Counted from the stretch's first letter, positions 26,270-36,088 are shown. The stretch: DNA of 64,000 nt from Nocardia sp. alder85J (GCF_020176955.2 NZ_JAIUCZ020000002.1:124001-188000), one strand, 5' to 3'. The notes: generated by a model not told the origin, from the sequence alone. Program-made: numbers and translations.

Positions 26270-28786
26270 TCATCGCGCCACCGCTAGGATGTCGAGGGCA
26301 GTGGTCAGGGCCAGTGCGCCGCGTTCGAGATCGTGATCGGCTGTCGTGGTGGCGGTGTGGTCGGCCCGGGGGCCGGTGCGCAGGGCGTGGGCGATGGCCC
26401 GGCGCTCACCGATCTCGAAGGCGCCGAAGGTGCGGCGCAGCAGGGGCAGGGTGGTGGTGAACTGGTCGTCGTCGAGACCGCGCAGCCAGGTGTCCATCAG
26501 GCCGAGCAGTTCCCGGTCGTGCACCAGCAGCAGGCCGCGGCCACCGAGGAAACCATCGATCCACGCGGCTTTCTCGGCGGGGGAGTGGCCGATCGACAGC
26601 GCTGCCGACAGCCGCCGGGCCGACTCGGCATCATCGAAAATCGCTGCGTCGCAGAGTAATCGGACCACGCGGCCGATCAGTGCGCCGTGCACGTCGGTGC
26701 GGTCGGCCAGGGCGCGTAGCGCGGCCAGCCACTGATCGGTGGCGTGCGCGTCGTCGCGGGTGGCGATGGCCAGATGGGCCGCGTCGAGCTGGGTGCGCAC
26801 GGCGACGGCGGCGTCGGCGTCCAATCCGGTGACCGCACCGGCCAGACCGGCGCAGATGCGGATCAGCAGGCCGTCGGCGACCCGGGCGAGCGCACCCACA
26901 TCGGTGCCGCGCACGTCGCCGTACCGCAGCGTACGCACGACACCGGGCAGGGCCGACAGCAGGTGGGTGACATCGTGATCCAGCGCCGCCACCGATTCCA
27001 GGCGGGTGACCAGCCCTTCGATCGCGTCGTCGAGGGCCGCGAGCAGGGCCGATTCGAGGGCCCGGCCCACCGAGTCGACGGTGGCCTCCGGCGCGGCGAC
27101 CAGATCGAGCAGTGTGGTGCGGGCCGCGCTCCGGATCGTGGTGCCCCACCGGGACGCCGCCACCACGGCGATCGACAGCTGTGGATCCCAGCGCAGCGCC
27201 CACGTCTCCCGGAAGGTGCCGATATTCCGCACGTCACTGGAAACCTGTGTGCCCCAATCTATTCCGAGCAAATTCAGGCGGTGCAGCAGATGTGAGCGCG
27301 CGACGTCGCGATCCTTGCGCAGGTCGAGGTCCAGGCGTTGTTCCGACGCCTGCTGTTTCAGCCGCAAGGTCCGCGCCTGGGCGCGCAGGTCCGCGTCCAG
27401 CGGAACCGTCGGAGTGTCGTCGGGCACCGAGCCGAGCGCCTCACCGACGACGAGATCGGCGCCGATCAGCCGCAACAGCGACTCGTCGCCCTCGCACAGC
27501 ACCGCCCGGGTCGCGTCGGTGACCTCCGACAGACCGGGCAGCGGCCGTCCGCGCAGTGCGGCCAGAGTCTCGGCCAGCCGGACGGATTCGATGATGTGCG
27601 CGCTGGACACCGGCAGATCCTGTACCCGCAACCGCCCGGCGACCTTCGTCAGCCACCGCACGATCGGCTGCTCGGTCTCGGTGAACAGATGGTGGTACCA
27701 GCCCGGCGAGGTGACACCGGCCCCGTACCCCGAGGCGTCGGCGAGCCGTGAATGCGCCCAGGGCACCCAGGTCAACGTCGCCCTCGTCTTCGGCAGCCCC
27801 TTCAGCAACCGGGCGTCCGCGACCGCCGGCCCGAGCTTGCCCGCCAGTGCCGGCGCATGCCAGGCCCCGCACACCACCGCCAGCCGCCGCGCCCCGCGCT
27901 TGAGCATCTGCCGCATCACCTGCCGCATGTACGCCTCGCGCCGCAGGGTGTGCAGATCGACCCGCGGCCCGGCGGATCGTGCCGGTGGCGACGCCGGATC
28001 GGTCTCCGTACCGGTCGAAGGGCCGGAGCATGCCGGGGCGGCGGGCATCGGCTGTGCACCGCCGCGATACCGGTCGGTGGTGATGCGGTCGGTGGACGAG
28101 GACGACCGGGTTCGGTGGCGCAGTGGTATCCGGTCGGTCGTTGCCGGGTGCTCCGAGGCCGTCGTGCCGGAGGTGTGGACGGTCGTGGACGAATCGGCGG
28201 GGAGCGACGATTCCGGCGTGTCGATCGCATCCGCCGGTCGGTCGGTGGCATCCGGGCCCGAGTCGGAAGGCTCACGCAGCGCCGCCATCGCCTCGGTGAT
28301 GGCATCGAAAACGTCGGCGTCGGCGGATGATTCGATGACGGCGTCCCACCAGCGTTCCGGGTCGTCGTAGCCGGCGGCGGCCGCGAGTTCGGCGAGCGGG
28401 TCGGTGCGGTCGCCGGGTTCGGACTCGGCGGCGAGGACCATGGCGGCGGGCAGATCGCAGAAGCCCACGGGGATCTCGTGGTCGACAGCGTAGCGCAGCG
28501 CCTGCCATTCCGGGGAGAACACTGCGAATGGCCAGAACGCGGCGTGCGCGGGAGTATCGGGGACGTAGGCGAGCAGGGCGACCGGCGGCGCCATACCGGC
28601 GGCCGTCACGTAGCCGATGAGCGGATCCGCGTCGGCCGGTCCCTCGATCAGCACGGCGTCCGGCCGGAAGCGTTCCAGCGCCAGCCGCACCGAGCGGGCC
28701 GAACCCGGGCCGTGATGGCGGATGCCGAACACCCGGGTCTGGGCCGGTGGGTCGTCGGCGGGACGCGGGTGGGTGGATCCGGTCAT
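26270..28786 (-). CDS. DUF5682 family protein of a MoxR-vWA system
   Basis: 838 residues. The start VFGIRHHGPGSARSVRLALERFRPDAVLIEGPADAD (about 18-53) is the DUF5682 signature. It recalls the His and Glu motifs of the TraB/ChaN/EreA-like fold, so a hydrolase or binding pocket is possible (inference). A low-complexity Ser/Thr/Pro/Asp insertion covers about residues 175-275. The conserved core resumes at LRREAYMRQVMRQMLKRGARRLAVVCGAWHAPAL. The C-terminal 450 residues are helical repeats. The start overlaps the MoxR stop by 4 bp. The function is unproven, and the gene is almost always found with MoxR, vWA and SWIM genes. Confidence 0.8.
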   Translation of the reverse strand: MTGSTHPRPADDPPAQTRVFGIRHHGPGSARSVRLALERFRPDAVLIEGPADADPLIGYVTAAGMAPPVALLAYVPDTPAHAAFWPFAVFSPEWQALRYAVDHEIPVGFCDLPAAMVLAAESEPGDRTDPLAELAAAAGYDDPERWWDAVIESSADADVFDAITEAMAALREPSDSGPDATDRPADAIDTPESSLPADSSTTVHTSGTTASEHPATTDRIPLRHRTRSSSSTDRITTDRYRGGAQPMPAAPACSGPSTGTETDPASPPARSAGPRVDLHTLRREAYMRQVMRQMLKRGARRLAVVCGAWHAPALAGKLGPAVADARLLKGLPKTRATLTWVPWAHSRLADASGYGAGVTSPGWYHHLFTETEQPIVRWLTKVAGRLRVQDLPVSSAHIIESVRLAETLAALRGRPLPGLSEVTDATRAVLCEGDESLLRLIGADLVVGEALGSVPDDTPTVPLDADLRAQARTLRLKQQASEQRLDLDLRKDRDVARSHLLHRLNLLGIDWGTQVSSDVRNIGTFRETWALRWDPQLSIAVVAASRWGTTIRSAARTTLLDLVAAPEATVDSVGRALESALLAALDDAIEGLVTRLESVAALDHDVTHLLSALPGVVRTLRYGDVRGTDVGALARVADGLLIRICAGLAGAVTGLDADAAVAVRTQLDAAHLAIATRDDAHATDQWLAALRALADRTDVHGALIGRVVRLLCDAAIFDDAESARRLSAALSIGHSPAEKAAWIDGFLGGRGLLLVHDRELLGLMDTWLRGLDDDQFTTTLPLLRRTFGAFEIGERRAIAHALRTGPRADHTATTTADHDLERGALALTTALDILAVAR

Positions 28787-29886
28787 TCGTGCACCTCACG
28801 GCAGGCCCGGTAGAAGTCGGACCATCCTTCACGCTCGCGGACGACCGCCTCCAGATATTCGGTCCAGACCACGGTGTCGGCGACCGGATCCTTGATCACC
28901 GCTCCCAGGACCGCACCGGCCACGTCGGCGGCGCGCAGTACGCCGTCGCCGAAATGCGCCGAGAGCGCGAGGCCGCTGGTGAGTACCGAGATGGCCTCCG
29001 CGGTGGACAGTGTGCTCGACGGTGACTTGAGTTTGGTGCGTCCGTCGGCGGTCAGCCCCGAGCGCAGCTCCCGGAACACCCGCACCACCCGGCGGACCTC
29101 CTCGGCGGCGGCCGGTACCGCGGGTAATTCCAGTGCGGCGCCGAGTTGTTCGACGCGCCGGGTCACGATCGCCACCTCCTCGTCCTCGGTGGCGGGCAGC
29201 GGCAGCACCACCGTGTTGAACCGTCGCCGCAGCGCTGACGACAATTCGTTGACCCCGCGGTCGCGGTCGTTGGCGGTGGCGATCACGTTGAATCCCTTGG
29301 CCGCCTGCACCTCGGTGCCGAGTTCCGGTACCGGCAGGGTCTTCTCGGACAGCACGGTGATGAGCGCGTCCTGCACATCGGACGGGATGCGGGTGAGTTC
29401 CTCGATCCGGGCGAGGGAACCCAGCCGCATGGCGGTCATGACCGGTGACGGGACCAGCGCGCCCGTGCTGGGTCCCTCGGCCAGCAGCCGGGCGTAGTTC
29501 CAGCCGTAGCGGATCGCCTCCTCCGCGGTGCCGCTGGTGCCCTGGATGAGCAGGGTCGACGAGCCGCTGATCGCGGCCGAGAGATGTTCCGACACCCAGG
29601 TTTTCGCGGTACCGGGCACACCGAGCAACAGCAGGGCGCGATCGGTGGCCAGGGTGGCCACCGCCACCTCCATCAACCGGCGCGGGCCCACGTACTTGGG
29701 GCTGACGGCGGTGCCGTCGGGCAGCACGCCGCCGAGCAGATAGGTCACCACCGCCCAGGGGGACAGTCGCCACGCCGGCGGCCGGGGACGGTCGTCGGCG
29801 GCGGCGAGCGCACGCAACTCGCCGGCGAAGGACTGTTCGGCATGCGGGCGCAGCAGCGCGCCGGAAGTGGTCTCGGTCGTCGTCAT
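28783..29886 (-). CDS. MoxR-type AAA ATPase
   Basis: 367 residues. It has Walker A LLLGVPGTAKTWVSE (GVPGTAKT at 89-96), Walker B and sensor region ARIEELTRIPSDVQDALITVLSEK, and sensor 1 with arginine finger FNVIATANDRDRGVNELSSALRRRF. MoxR ATPases act as chaperones that insert or remove cofactors or remodel complexes together with vWA proteins. ATG 29886 follows GAGGAG and overlaps the stop of the upstream SWIM gene (ATGA). The longer open frame beyond it is antisense noise in the SWIM gene. Confidence 0.9.
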   Translation of the reverse strand: MTTTETTSGALLRPHAEQSFAGELRALAAADDRPRPPAWRLSPWAVVTYLLGGVLPDGTAVSPKYVGPRRLMEVAVATLATDRALLLLGVPGTAKTWVSEHLSAAISGSSTLLIQGTSGTAEEAIRYGWNYARLLAEGPSTGALVPSPVMTAMRLGSLARIEELTRIPSDVQDALITVLSEKTLPVPELGTEVQAAKGFNVIATANDRDRGVNELSSALRRRFNTVVLPLPATEDEEVAIVTRRVEQLGAALELPAVPAAAEEVRRVVRVFRELRSGLTADGRTKLKSPSSTLSTAEAISVLTSGLALSAHFGDGVLRAADVAGAVLGAVIKDPVADTVVWTEYLEAVVREREGWSDFYRACREVHE

Positions 29887-32765
29887 CGCAGCTCCTCGAG
29901 CATGGTCTTGCGTAGGGTCAGGTCGTGGACGAGTTGATCGAAGGCGTGCTCCCACTGCGGATCTCCGCTGCGGCGGCCGGCGCCCGACGCCGCGGCGCTC
30001 GCCTCGGTGGGGAAGTTCACCGCCGCCGCGTGGAACAGACTGCGGTAGGAGACCGGGGACAGGCCGGGCGCGCCGGGGCGCGCCGCCGCCAGATGGGCCC
30101 GATCCAGCAGCAACCGCAGCACGTGCTCCGCCAGCGGTAACGGCCACGGCCGCGGCATGGTGGGCACCAGCAACTCCAGCTCGGCCAGCCAGCTGCTGTC
30201 CAGCGCGCGCAGCTGTCGTAGCCGGTCGGTGGCGGGCAGCAGCGCGAACAGTTCCCGCCGCACCTCCACGGTCGGGCCGAGTGCGGGGGCCTTGCCGAAC
30301 AGCTCGAACAACGCTGTCGCCCAGCGGAGATCGCGTTGCGCCAGGGCCGCCTCCGCGAGTCCGGCGAACCAGGGTTCGAGCATGCCCTCGTCGAACTCGA
30401 CATCGATCACGGTGGCGGGGGTCACCGACAGCGATTCCCAGTACCGCAGCGGGGTCGCCGCGACGAGCCGGTGCAATCGCTCGGCCCGGAGGTCCTGCGG
30501 GCCCCCGAGGCGGTAGCCGGTACCGGCCGGGCGGGCCGCCAGTCCGTCGCGGCGCGCGCTCGCATCCGGTTCCGGTGGTAATCGCGCCAGCAGTCTGCCG
30601 TGGGACAGGCGCACCCACTGGGCCGCACGTAACTCCATCCGGCCGCCGAACGCCGAATCCGGCAGCCGGGCGAGCAGATCCGCCGCGATCAACCGGACCT
30701 CCGCCCGGGAGTCGTCCAGCGCGGACTCCAGCAGGGATTCGTCGGCGAGGGTGAGCCCCTCGCCGAGCACCGCCAGCAATTCCGCGCGGGCCGGGCCGGG
30801 TTCACGGGACCACGACGCGGCCAGCGTCTCCCGGGCGCGCTGCGGATCGCGGGTGCGCAGCGCGGCCAGCCAGGCCCGGCGCTCGGCGGCGCGGCCGTGC
30901 GACCAGATGTCGTCCGCGGTCGCGGCGTCACGTACCAGATTCCGCCAGGCCGGATTGTGCCGCGCCAGCCAGGCCCCGCGCACGCTCGCCAGCCGCAGCA
31001 GCGACTCGCGTAACTCGGTCCGGGTGCGGGCCTGCTCCAGGACCAGGCACGACAGCGCGTCGGGGGCCCGGAAGGCCGGTCGCTCCGCTGCTTCGAACCA
31101 TTCGGGCAGGAACGGCGAGCCACCGGTGAGCAGTCCGGCCAGTCGTGCCGCGGCGGCCTGCGACAGGACCGGGCGCTCGTCGTCGGCGGCGGGTTCGGGT
31201 GCGGGCACACTGTCCGGCAGTATCGCTGCCCGTGTGAACAGGTCGTACAGGACGGCGATGTCGAGCAGGACGGCCGCCGGATCACCCGACAGGTGTTGCG
31301 CCGCCGCCGCGACCGGTCCCGGCAGATCCGCCGTCCGTACCCCGCGTCGTGCCGTGCCCAGTAATGCCGTCGACATCGGATCGGCCGCGGTGTCGCCGGG
31401 CGCCCCCGATACCGGGTCGGCCACGATACCGGCGATGTCGCCGGCCGTGAACACCGAGATCGGCACCAGGCCGTCGGCGGTCCACTCGCCGATCACGGTC
31501 ACCGGATGCCCGCCGGACACCCCCAGCAGCGACCAGGGCGCCTCGGCGCACCGGGCCAGCCGCAGTGCGCTGCCGTCGGATTCGCGCACGTACCAATCGG
31601 TCTCGGTCACCACCGGGACCACCTGGGGGAGCAGGACCGGCCATCCGCGCAGCCACGGGTCGGCGCCGAGCGCGGCGGCATGCTCGCGGAGTGCGGTGGC
31701 GATACCCGAGAGACGTTCCCCGGCAGCGGATTCCGCGGGAGCGACCGGCACGGTGGTGAACGGCTCCGGGACGTCGTGCCGTACCCCCCAGACGGCCCGC
31801 AGCGGCGCGGCCGCCGGATGGAAATGCAGATCGGCGTCGATCATCGTGCCGGGCAACGGCATATCGGGCGGAAACGCGGGGCTGCCGAAACTGTGATCGA
31901 CGATCAGCGCCCACCGGCCGGAGGTGCGGCCACGCAACCACACTCGCCGGGTGTGCAGCCGCTCCTCCTCGGTGTGCCGCTGCCCCAGCACCATCCAGCG
32001 ATCCCGCACCGGCGGCTGTGCCCGTACCGATTCGGCGGTGACCGGATATCCGATATGCGTGCGGACACTCGCCGCCGGACCGGGTGCGAGCTCGTCCAGC
32101 CGCCGATGCGCGGCGGCCAGCAGGTGCAGCCGGCCGAACTCGCGGAGCAGCACCACCGGCCAGTCCTCCCGGACGAGGGCGACGCGGGGCAATTGCCGCA
32201 GCGCCGCGGCGACCCCGGGCGCCTGGGCGTCCACCATCCGCGCGGCCACGGCCTCGAAGGCGGGGAACGAGCGATCGGACTGGGCCAGGCCGGTACGGAT
32301 CTGATCGCACAACCACACCTCCAGGTCCGCCAGTCCCGCGGCGACCCGGGCGCGGCGCTGCCCGCCCGTGCCGGGATCCGGTGCCCGATCAACGGCGGCA
32401 ACGGGTTTCGCCGCGCGGGCGGCCCGCGCCGTCAGCCAGGTCGCGGCGAAGTCCGCGGGGGCCTCGGCCTCGGCCACCGCGCCCTCGGACCAGACCAGCA
32501 GCAGTGCCAGGGCGTGCTTGCAGGGGAATTTCCGGCTCGGGCAGGTGCAGGTGTAGGCCGGTCCGTCCAGATCCACGACGGTCCGATACGGCGTGGCGCC
32601 GCTGCCGGCGCACAGGCCCCACAAGGCCGCCCGGTGCCGGCCGGTACCGCTCCACCGGCCGCGCAGCCCGCGGGCGGCGGACAGGGAGGCGGCATCCGGC
32701 GCCAAGGCGGCGATTCGATCCGCGGTCCAGCTCATGGTGTCCACTCCGGTGGCAGTTGTGGTCAT
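29883..32765 (-). CDS. SWIM zinc-finger/DUF5691 fusion protein
   Basis: 960 residues. A SWIM finger is present as C73-x-C75 then C82-x-H84 (TCTCPSRKFPCKHAL), a zinc site that binds nucleic acid or protein. Residues up to about 440 are the usual SWIM-family partner region. From about 510 to the end the sequence matches the DUF5691 pattern (MSTALLGTARRG, LAALRTRDPQRARETLAASW, EVRLIAADLLARLPDSAFG). In other actinobacteria these are often two adjacent genes; here they form one continuous frame. The ATG follows GGGGGAG. The longer frame to 33245 crosses the divergent promoter region and is rejected. It is the first gene of the four-gene operon. Confidence 0.82.
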   Translation of the reverse strand: MTTTATGVDTMSWTADRIAALAPDAASLSAARGLRGRWSGTGRHRAALWGLCAGSGATPYRTVVDLDGPAYTCTCPSRKFPCKHALALLLVWSEGAVAEAEAPADFAATWLTARAARAAKPVAAVDRAPDPGTGGQRRARVAAGLADLEVWLCDQIRTGLAQSDRSFPAFEAVAARMVDAQAPGVAAALRQLPRVALVREDWPVVLLREFGRLHLLAAAHRRLDELAPGPAASVRTHIGYPVTAESVRAQPPVRDRWMVLGQRHTEEERLHTRRVWLRGRTSGRWALIVDHSFGSPAFPPDMPLPGTMIDADLHFHPAAAPLRAVWGVRHDVPEPFTTVPVAPAESAAGERLSGIATALREHAAALGADPWLRGWPVLLPQVVPVVTETDWYVRESDGSALRLARCAEAPWSLLGVSGGHPVTVIGEWTADGLVPISVFTAGDIAGIVADPVSGAPGDTAADPMSTALLGTARRGVRTADLPGPVAAAAQHLSGDPAAVLLDIAVLYDLFTRAAILPDSVPAPEPAADDERPVLSQAAAARLAGLLTGGSPFLPEWFEAAERPAFRAPDALSCLVLEQARTRTELRESLLRLASVRGAWLARHNPAWRNLVRDAATADDIWSHGRAAERRAWLAALRTRDPQRARETLAASWSREPGPARAELLAVLGEGLTLADESLLESALDDSRAEVRLIAADLLARLPDSAFGGRMELRAAQWVRLSHGRLLARLPPEPDASARRDGLAARPAGTGYRLGGPQDLRAERLHRLVAATPLRYWESLSVTPATVIDVEFDEGMLEPWFAGLAEAALAQRDLRWATALFELFGKAPALGPTVEVRRELFALLPATDRLRQLRALDSSWLAELELLVPTMPRPWPLPLAEHVLRLLLDRAHLAAARPGAPGLSPVSYRSLFHAAAVNFPTEASAAASGAGRRSGDPQWEHAFDQLVHDLTLRKTMLEELR

Positions 32766-33266
32766 CGTCGCTCCCCCCTCCGCTCGCTTGCCCGGATTTG
32801 TATCCGAACCCACCGACAAGAATCGGGTACCGCGCGCCACGGCCGGTCCGAGGGATCCGCCACACGCTGATTGCTGATGAATTGCCATGGCACGGTGCGG
32901 GATTGGGTCCGTCAAGAACCCTTGCCGCGAAGAAGGTCTTCTGTCATTCTGTTCTGTTCGGTTCAGACCGGGCCACCCACTTCGGGTGCATTTCGTTGGA
33001 ACTGCCCCGGCCGGGACGACCGAGGGGTGGACATCGGCCGGAACGGACCGATCGATGGCCATTAGCGTCCCGCCGGGCCGGTTCTTCGGATCGTGTTCTT
33101 CGGATCGCGCGGATCCGGCAGTGATCGGGTACCGTTCCCGCACAGCCTCGTTCCGTGAGCGAAGGAGTTCGCGATCGGCCGGACGGGAAACCGGCTCGGG
33201 GCGTGAGGACATGCAGGGCGTGGTGACACGCAAGGCAGCGGGCATGCAGGCAGAGGGAGTGGCCAG
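32766..33266. other. Divergent promoter region between the MoxR operon and the Rad50-like gene
   Basis: 501 bp between two divergent, strongly translated genes. It holds a 13-bp direct repeat (GTTCTTCGGATCG at 33081-33093 and 33095-33107) and a T-rich stretch around 32935-32965. Open frames through it lack ribosome binding sites. Both promoters should lie here, so joint control of the two gene sets is possible. Confidence 0.5.
33081..33107. repeat. Tandem 13-bp direct repeat in the divergent region
   Basis: GTTCTTCGGATCG is repeated with a 14-bp period. The spacing does not match one DNA helical turn exactly, but two half-sites of a regulator are conceivable. Confidence 0.4.
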
Positions 33267-35714
33267 GTGGGGGATGTCCCGGACGATCCCGGGCGGGCCG
33301 CGCCGCGCCTGTTCGATCTGGTTTCGCGCCGTTTGGCAGCGGATTCGTCGATCACCGACGACGTCGCCCGCGCGGTGCTGGATGCGCTCGACATCTCATC
33401 CGGTGGGGCCGGCTCGGGCCCCGAGTACACGGGAATCTTCGTGCGCGCCATCCGGGTTCGCGGATTCCGCGGCATCGGCCCGGAAGCGGTGCTGGAGTTG
33501 CCGCCCGGCCCCGGGCTGACCTTGGTGGTGGGGCGCAACGGATCCGGCAAGTCGAGTTTCGCCGAGGCCGCCGAACTTGCTCTGACCGGCCACAATCGCC
33601 GTTGGTCGGGCCGTTCGTCGGTGTGGCGCGAAGGCTGGCGGAACCTGCACGACGGTGGCGAGTCCCGCATCGATCTGGAACTGACCGCCGCCGGCTCGGT
33701 CGGCGCGCTGACCGTGACGCGGCTGTGGCCCGGCGGTACCGACCTCGCGGACGGCGTCTGGACCGTCCAGCAGGACGGGCGGCCACCGGCCGATTTCGTG
33801 GCCGGGGACTGGGCACGGGCGCTCGAGCTGTACCGGCCGTTCCTGTCCTACAGCGAACTCGGCGCCCTCGTCGACGGCCGTCCCAGCGACCTGTTCGACG
33901 CGCTGCACCAGCTCCTCGGTCTCGACGATCTGACCGCGGCGCAGGAACGCACCCGGGCGCGGCGGCTGGAGTTGGAGCGTGCCGCGCGGCAGTGCAAGGA
34001 CCAGCGCCAGGTCCTGCTCGGCGATCTCGAGGCCGTCGCGGATGAGCGCGCGGTGCGGGTTGCCGGATTATTGCGGGAATCGCATCAGGATCTGACGGAG
34101 ATCGGCCGGGAACTGGCCGGCGCCCGGCACGACCCGGCCGGTGCGGCCGCATTGCAGGCCCTGCTGCGGTTGCGGCTGCCCGATGCCGCCGAGGTCGACG
34201 CGGCGGCCACGGTCCTGGACGAATGCCTTGCCAGGCTGGCCGCCCGCACGACCGGTGACACCGAGGCGGAACTGCGGGTCCTGGACCTGTTACAGCGCGC
34301 CCGGATCCACACCCATGCCGTCGGCGCGGCGCCGTGCCCGCTGTGCGGCCATGGCACGCTCGACCAGCAGTGGCAGCACGAAGCCGACGCGCAGATCGCG
34401 CGACTGACCGAGCGGGCCGCCGCGCTCACCGCGGCGCGCAGCGAGTTGGAAGCGGCGTTGCGCCGGGTGCGGGCGCTGGTGCAGCCGGTACCGGCGGAGC
34501 TGGACCCCTCGGCACTGGACGGGACCGGCGTCGAGACCGGCGCGGCGCGGTGGGCGTGGTCGGTTTGGACCACGGTGGTGGACGAGTCCTGCCCGCCCGG
34601 TCTGTCGTGCCGGGCCGCCGCGCGAGGTGATCGGCTGCGCAGTGCGCACGCCGACGCGGTCCGTTGCCTGGCCGCGCTGCACCGTTCGGCCCGTAAGGAA
34701 TTGGACCGGCTCGACGCGGCCTGGATGCCGCTGGTGCCACGGATCGCCGCCTGGCTCCAGGACATGAGCGTGGTCGTCGCCGCCGAGCCGGAACTGCGGA
34801 CGGTCAAACGGGCCGAGGAGTGGTTGAAATCGGCCTCGGCCGGGCTGCGCGACGAACGGATGGCGCCGCTGGCCGAGCACGCCCGGCGGATCTGGCGTGG
34901 TCTGCGGCAGCAGAGCAATGTGGATCTCGGCGTGGTCCGGTTGCAGGGCACCGCGGGCGCGACGCGCAAAGTACTGCTGGACGTCACCGTGGACGATGCC
35001 GGTGCCACCGCGCTCGGGGTGATGAGCCAGGGCGAACTGCACGCCCTGGGCTTGGCGTTGTTCCTGCCCCGGGCCACCGTGCCGGAGAGCCCGTTCGGCT
35101 TCGTCGTCATCGACGATCCCGTGCAGGCGATGGACCCGGCGAAGGTGGACGGCCTGGCGCAGGTGCTGGCCGCGGTCGCCCGCAGCGGCCGTCAGGTGGT
35201 GGTGTTCACCCACGACGAGCGGCTGGCCGAGGCGGTCCGCCGATTGCGTCTGGGGGCAACGGTTCTCGACGTCCAGCGCCGGGAGCGTTCGGTGGTCGAG
35301 GTGCGGGTGGGCCAGGATCCGGTGCGCCGCTACCTCGACGACGCGAACGCGCTGCTGCGCACCCGGCAACTGCCGAAGGCGATCGCCACCGAACTGGTCG
35401 TCACCTGCTGCCGGTCGGCGGTCGAGGCGGCCGCGCTGGCCCGGGCCCGCGCGCAACTGCTCGCCGACGGCGTCGATCATCGCGAGGTGCAGCGCCGGGT
35501 CGACGCGGCGCGCACCACCCGGGAGAAGGTCTCGCTGGCGGTGTTCGGCGAGCCGAACATGGTCGACGACCTCAACGACCTGCTGGACCGGGACGCACCC
35601 TGGGCGAAGTCGGTGCTCGGCGACGTCGCGGCCGGAGCGCACATCCGGATCGGCCGCAGCGGCAGCGAATTGTTGTCCGGCACCAAGAAATTGATCACGT
35701 GGCTGAACAGGTGA
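33267..35714 (+). CDS. Rad50/SMC-like ABC ATPase with CPLCG hook and C-terminal helical domain
   Basis: 815 residues. Walker A is GRNGSGKS (89-96), the signature is MSQGELHALGLALF, and Walker B is FVVIDDPVQAMDP (from 612). The middle is helical with a CPLCG half-hook at 357-361, as in Rad50, SbcC and RloC, though the coiled coils are short. After the ATPase comes an extra segment of about 130 residues, in which RSAVE (716-720) gives an R-x3-E pattern. A similar R-x3-E occurs in the next gene. DNA-end sensing or an anti-phage role is plausible by analogy with RloC and similar ATPases; this is inference. GTG 33267 follows GAGGGAG. Confidence 0.82.
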   Translation: MGDVPDDPGRAAPRLFDLVSRRLAADSSITDDVARAVLDALDISSGGAGSGPEYTGIFVRAIRVRGFRGIGPEAVLELPPGPGLTLVVGRNGSGKSSFAEAAELALTGHNRRWSGRSSVWREGWRNLHDGGESRIDLELTAAGSVGALTVTRLWPGGTDLADGVWTVQQDGRPPADFVAGDWARALELYRPFLSYSELGALVDGRPSDLFDALHQLLGLDDLTAAQERTRARRLELERAARQCKDQRQVLLGDLEAVADERAVRVAGLLRESHQDLTEIGRELAGARHDPAGAAALQALLRLRLPDAAEVDAAATVLDECLARLAARTTGDTEAELRVLDLLQRARIHTHAVGAAPCPLCGHGTLDQQWQHEADAQIARLTERAAALTAARSELEAALRRVRALVQPVPAELDPSALDGTGVETGAARWAWSVWTTVVDESCPPGLSCRAAARGDRLRSAHADAVRCLAALHRSARKELDRLDAAWMPLVPRIAAWLQDMSVVVAAEPELRTVKRAEEWLKSASAGLRDERMAPLAEHARRIWRGLRQQSNVDLGVVRLQGTAGATRKVLLDVTVDDAGATALGVMSQGELHALGLALFLPRATVPESPFGFVVIDDPVQAMDPAKVDGLAQVLAAVARSGRQVVVFTHDERLAEAVRRLRLGATVLDVQRRERSVVEVRVGQDPVRRYLDDANALLRTRQLPKAIATELVVTCCRSAVEAAALARARAQLLADGVDHREVQRRVDAARTTREKVSLAVFGEPNMVDDLNDLLDRDAPWAKSVLGDVAAGAHIRIGRSGSELLSGTKKLITWLNR

Positions 35715-36088
35715 CACCCACCGTGCCGGAGCGGCTCGCCGCCGCCGACGACCTGTTGCGCGGCGCGGTGACCGACGCCGGTGGCCTCTGGTCGCGGGCG
35801 ACGGTGTGGATCCTGCGGATAACCCTGGAGCAGGCCATCGACCAATTGTGGCTGCGGGTGGCGCCGCCGCTGGCCCGATGCAGCATGCGGGCCCAACTGC
35901 TGGCCCTGGACGCCTACACCGGTCCGGAGACCGCGGCCCGGATCTCGGCGCTGTGGGCGGTGCTGTCGCGGGCCGGTCACCATCACGATTACGAGCTCGC
36001 CCCGACGGTCGAGGAATTGCGTGGTTGGTACGAGGACACCGTCCGCCTCGTCGATCTGCTCGAGGCTGTGCGTTCCGCCGCACGCTGA
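35711..36088 (+). CDS. Small HEPN-like partner of the Rad50-like ATPase
   Basis: 125 residues, all helical. WILRITLEQAIDQLW (R36-x3-E40) and SRAGHHHDYELAPTVEELRGW (R87 followed by H90-H92) give the R...E and R-x(2-4)-H features seen in HEPN-fold ribonucleases and nucleotide-modifying toxins. R-x4-H fits the HEPN consensus, but the fold assignment is mine and untested. GTG 35711 overlaps the ATPase stop (GTGA); GTG 35699 is an alternative start. The coupling indicates a two-protein complex. Confidence 0.7.
   Translation: MTPTVPERLAAADDLLRGAVTDAGGLWSRATVWILRITLEQAIDQLWLRVAPPLARCSMRAQLLALDAYTGPETAARISALWAVLSRAGHHHDYELAPTVEELRGWYEDTVRLVDLLEAVRSAAR

Noticed and set aside
33267..35714. PrrC/RloC-type anticodon nuclease domain in the ATPase tail
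   Set aside because: The R-x3-E is present, but no His lies at the spacing of the PrrC triad; a HEPN-like reading fits better.
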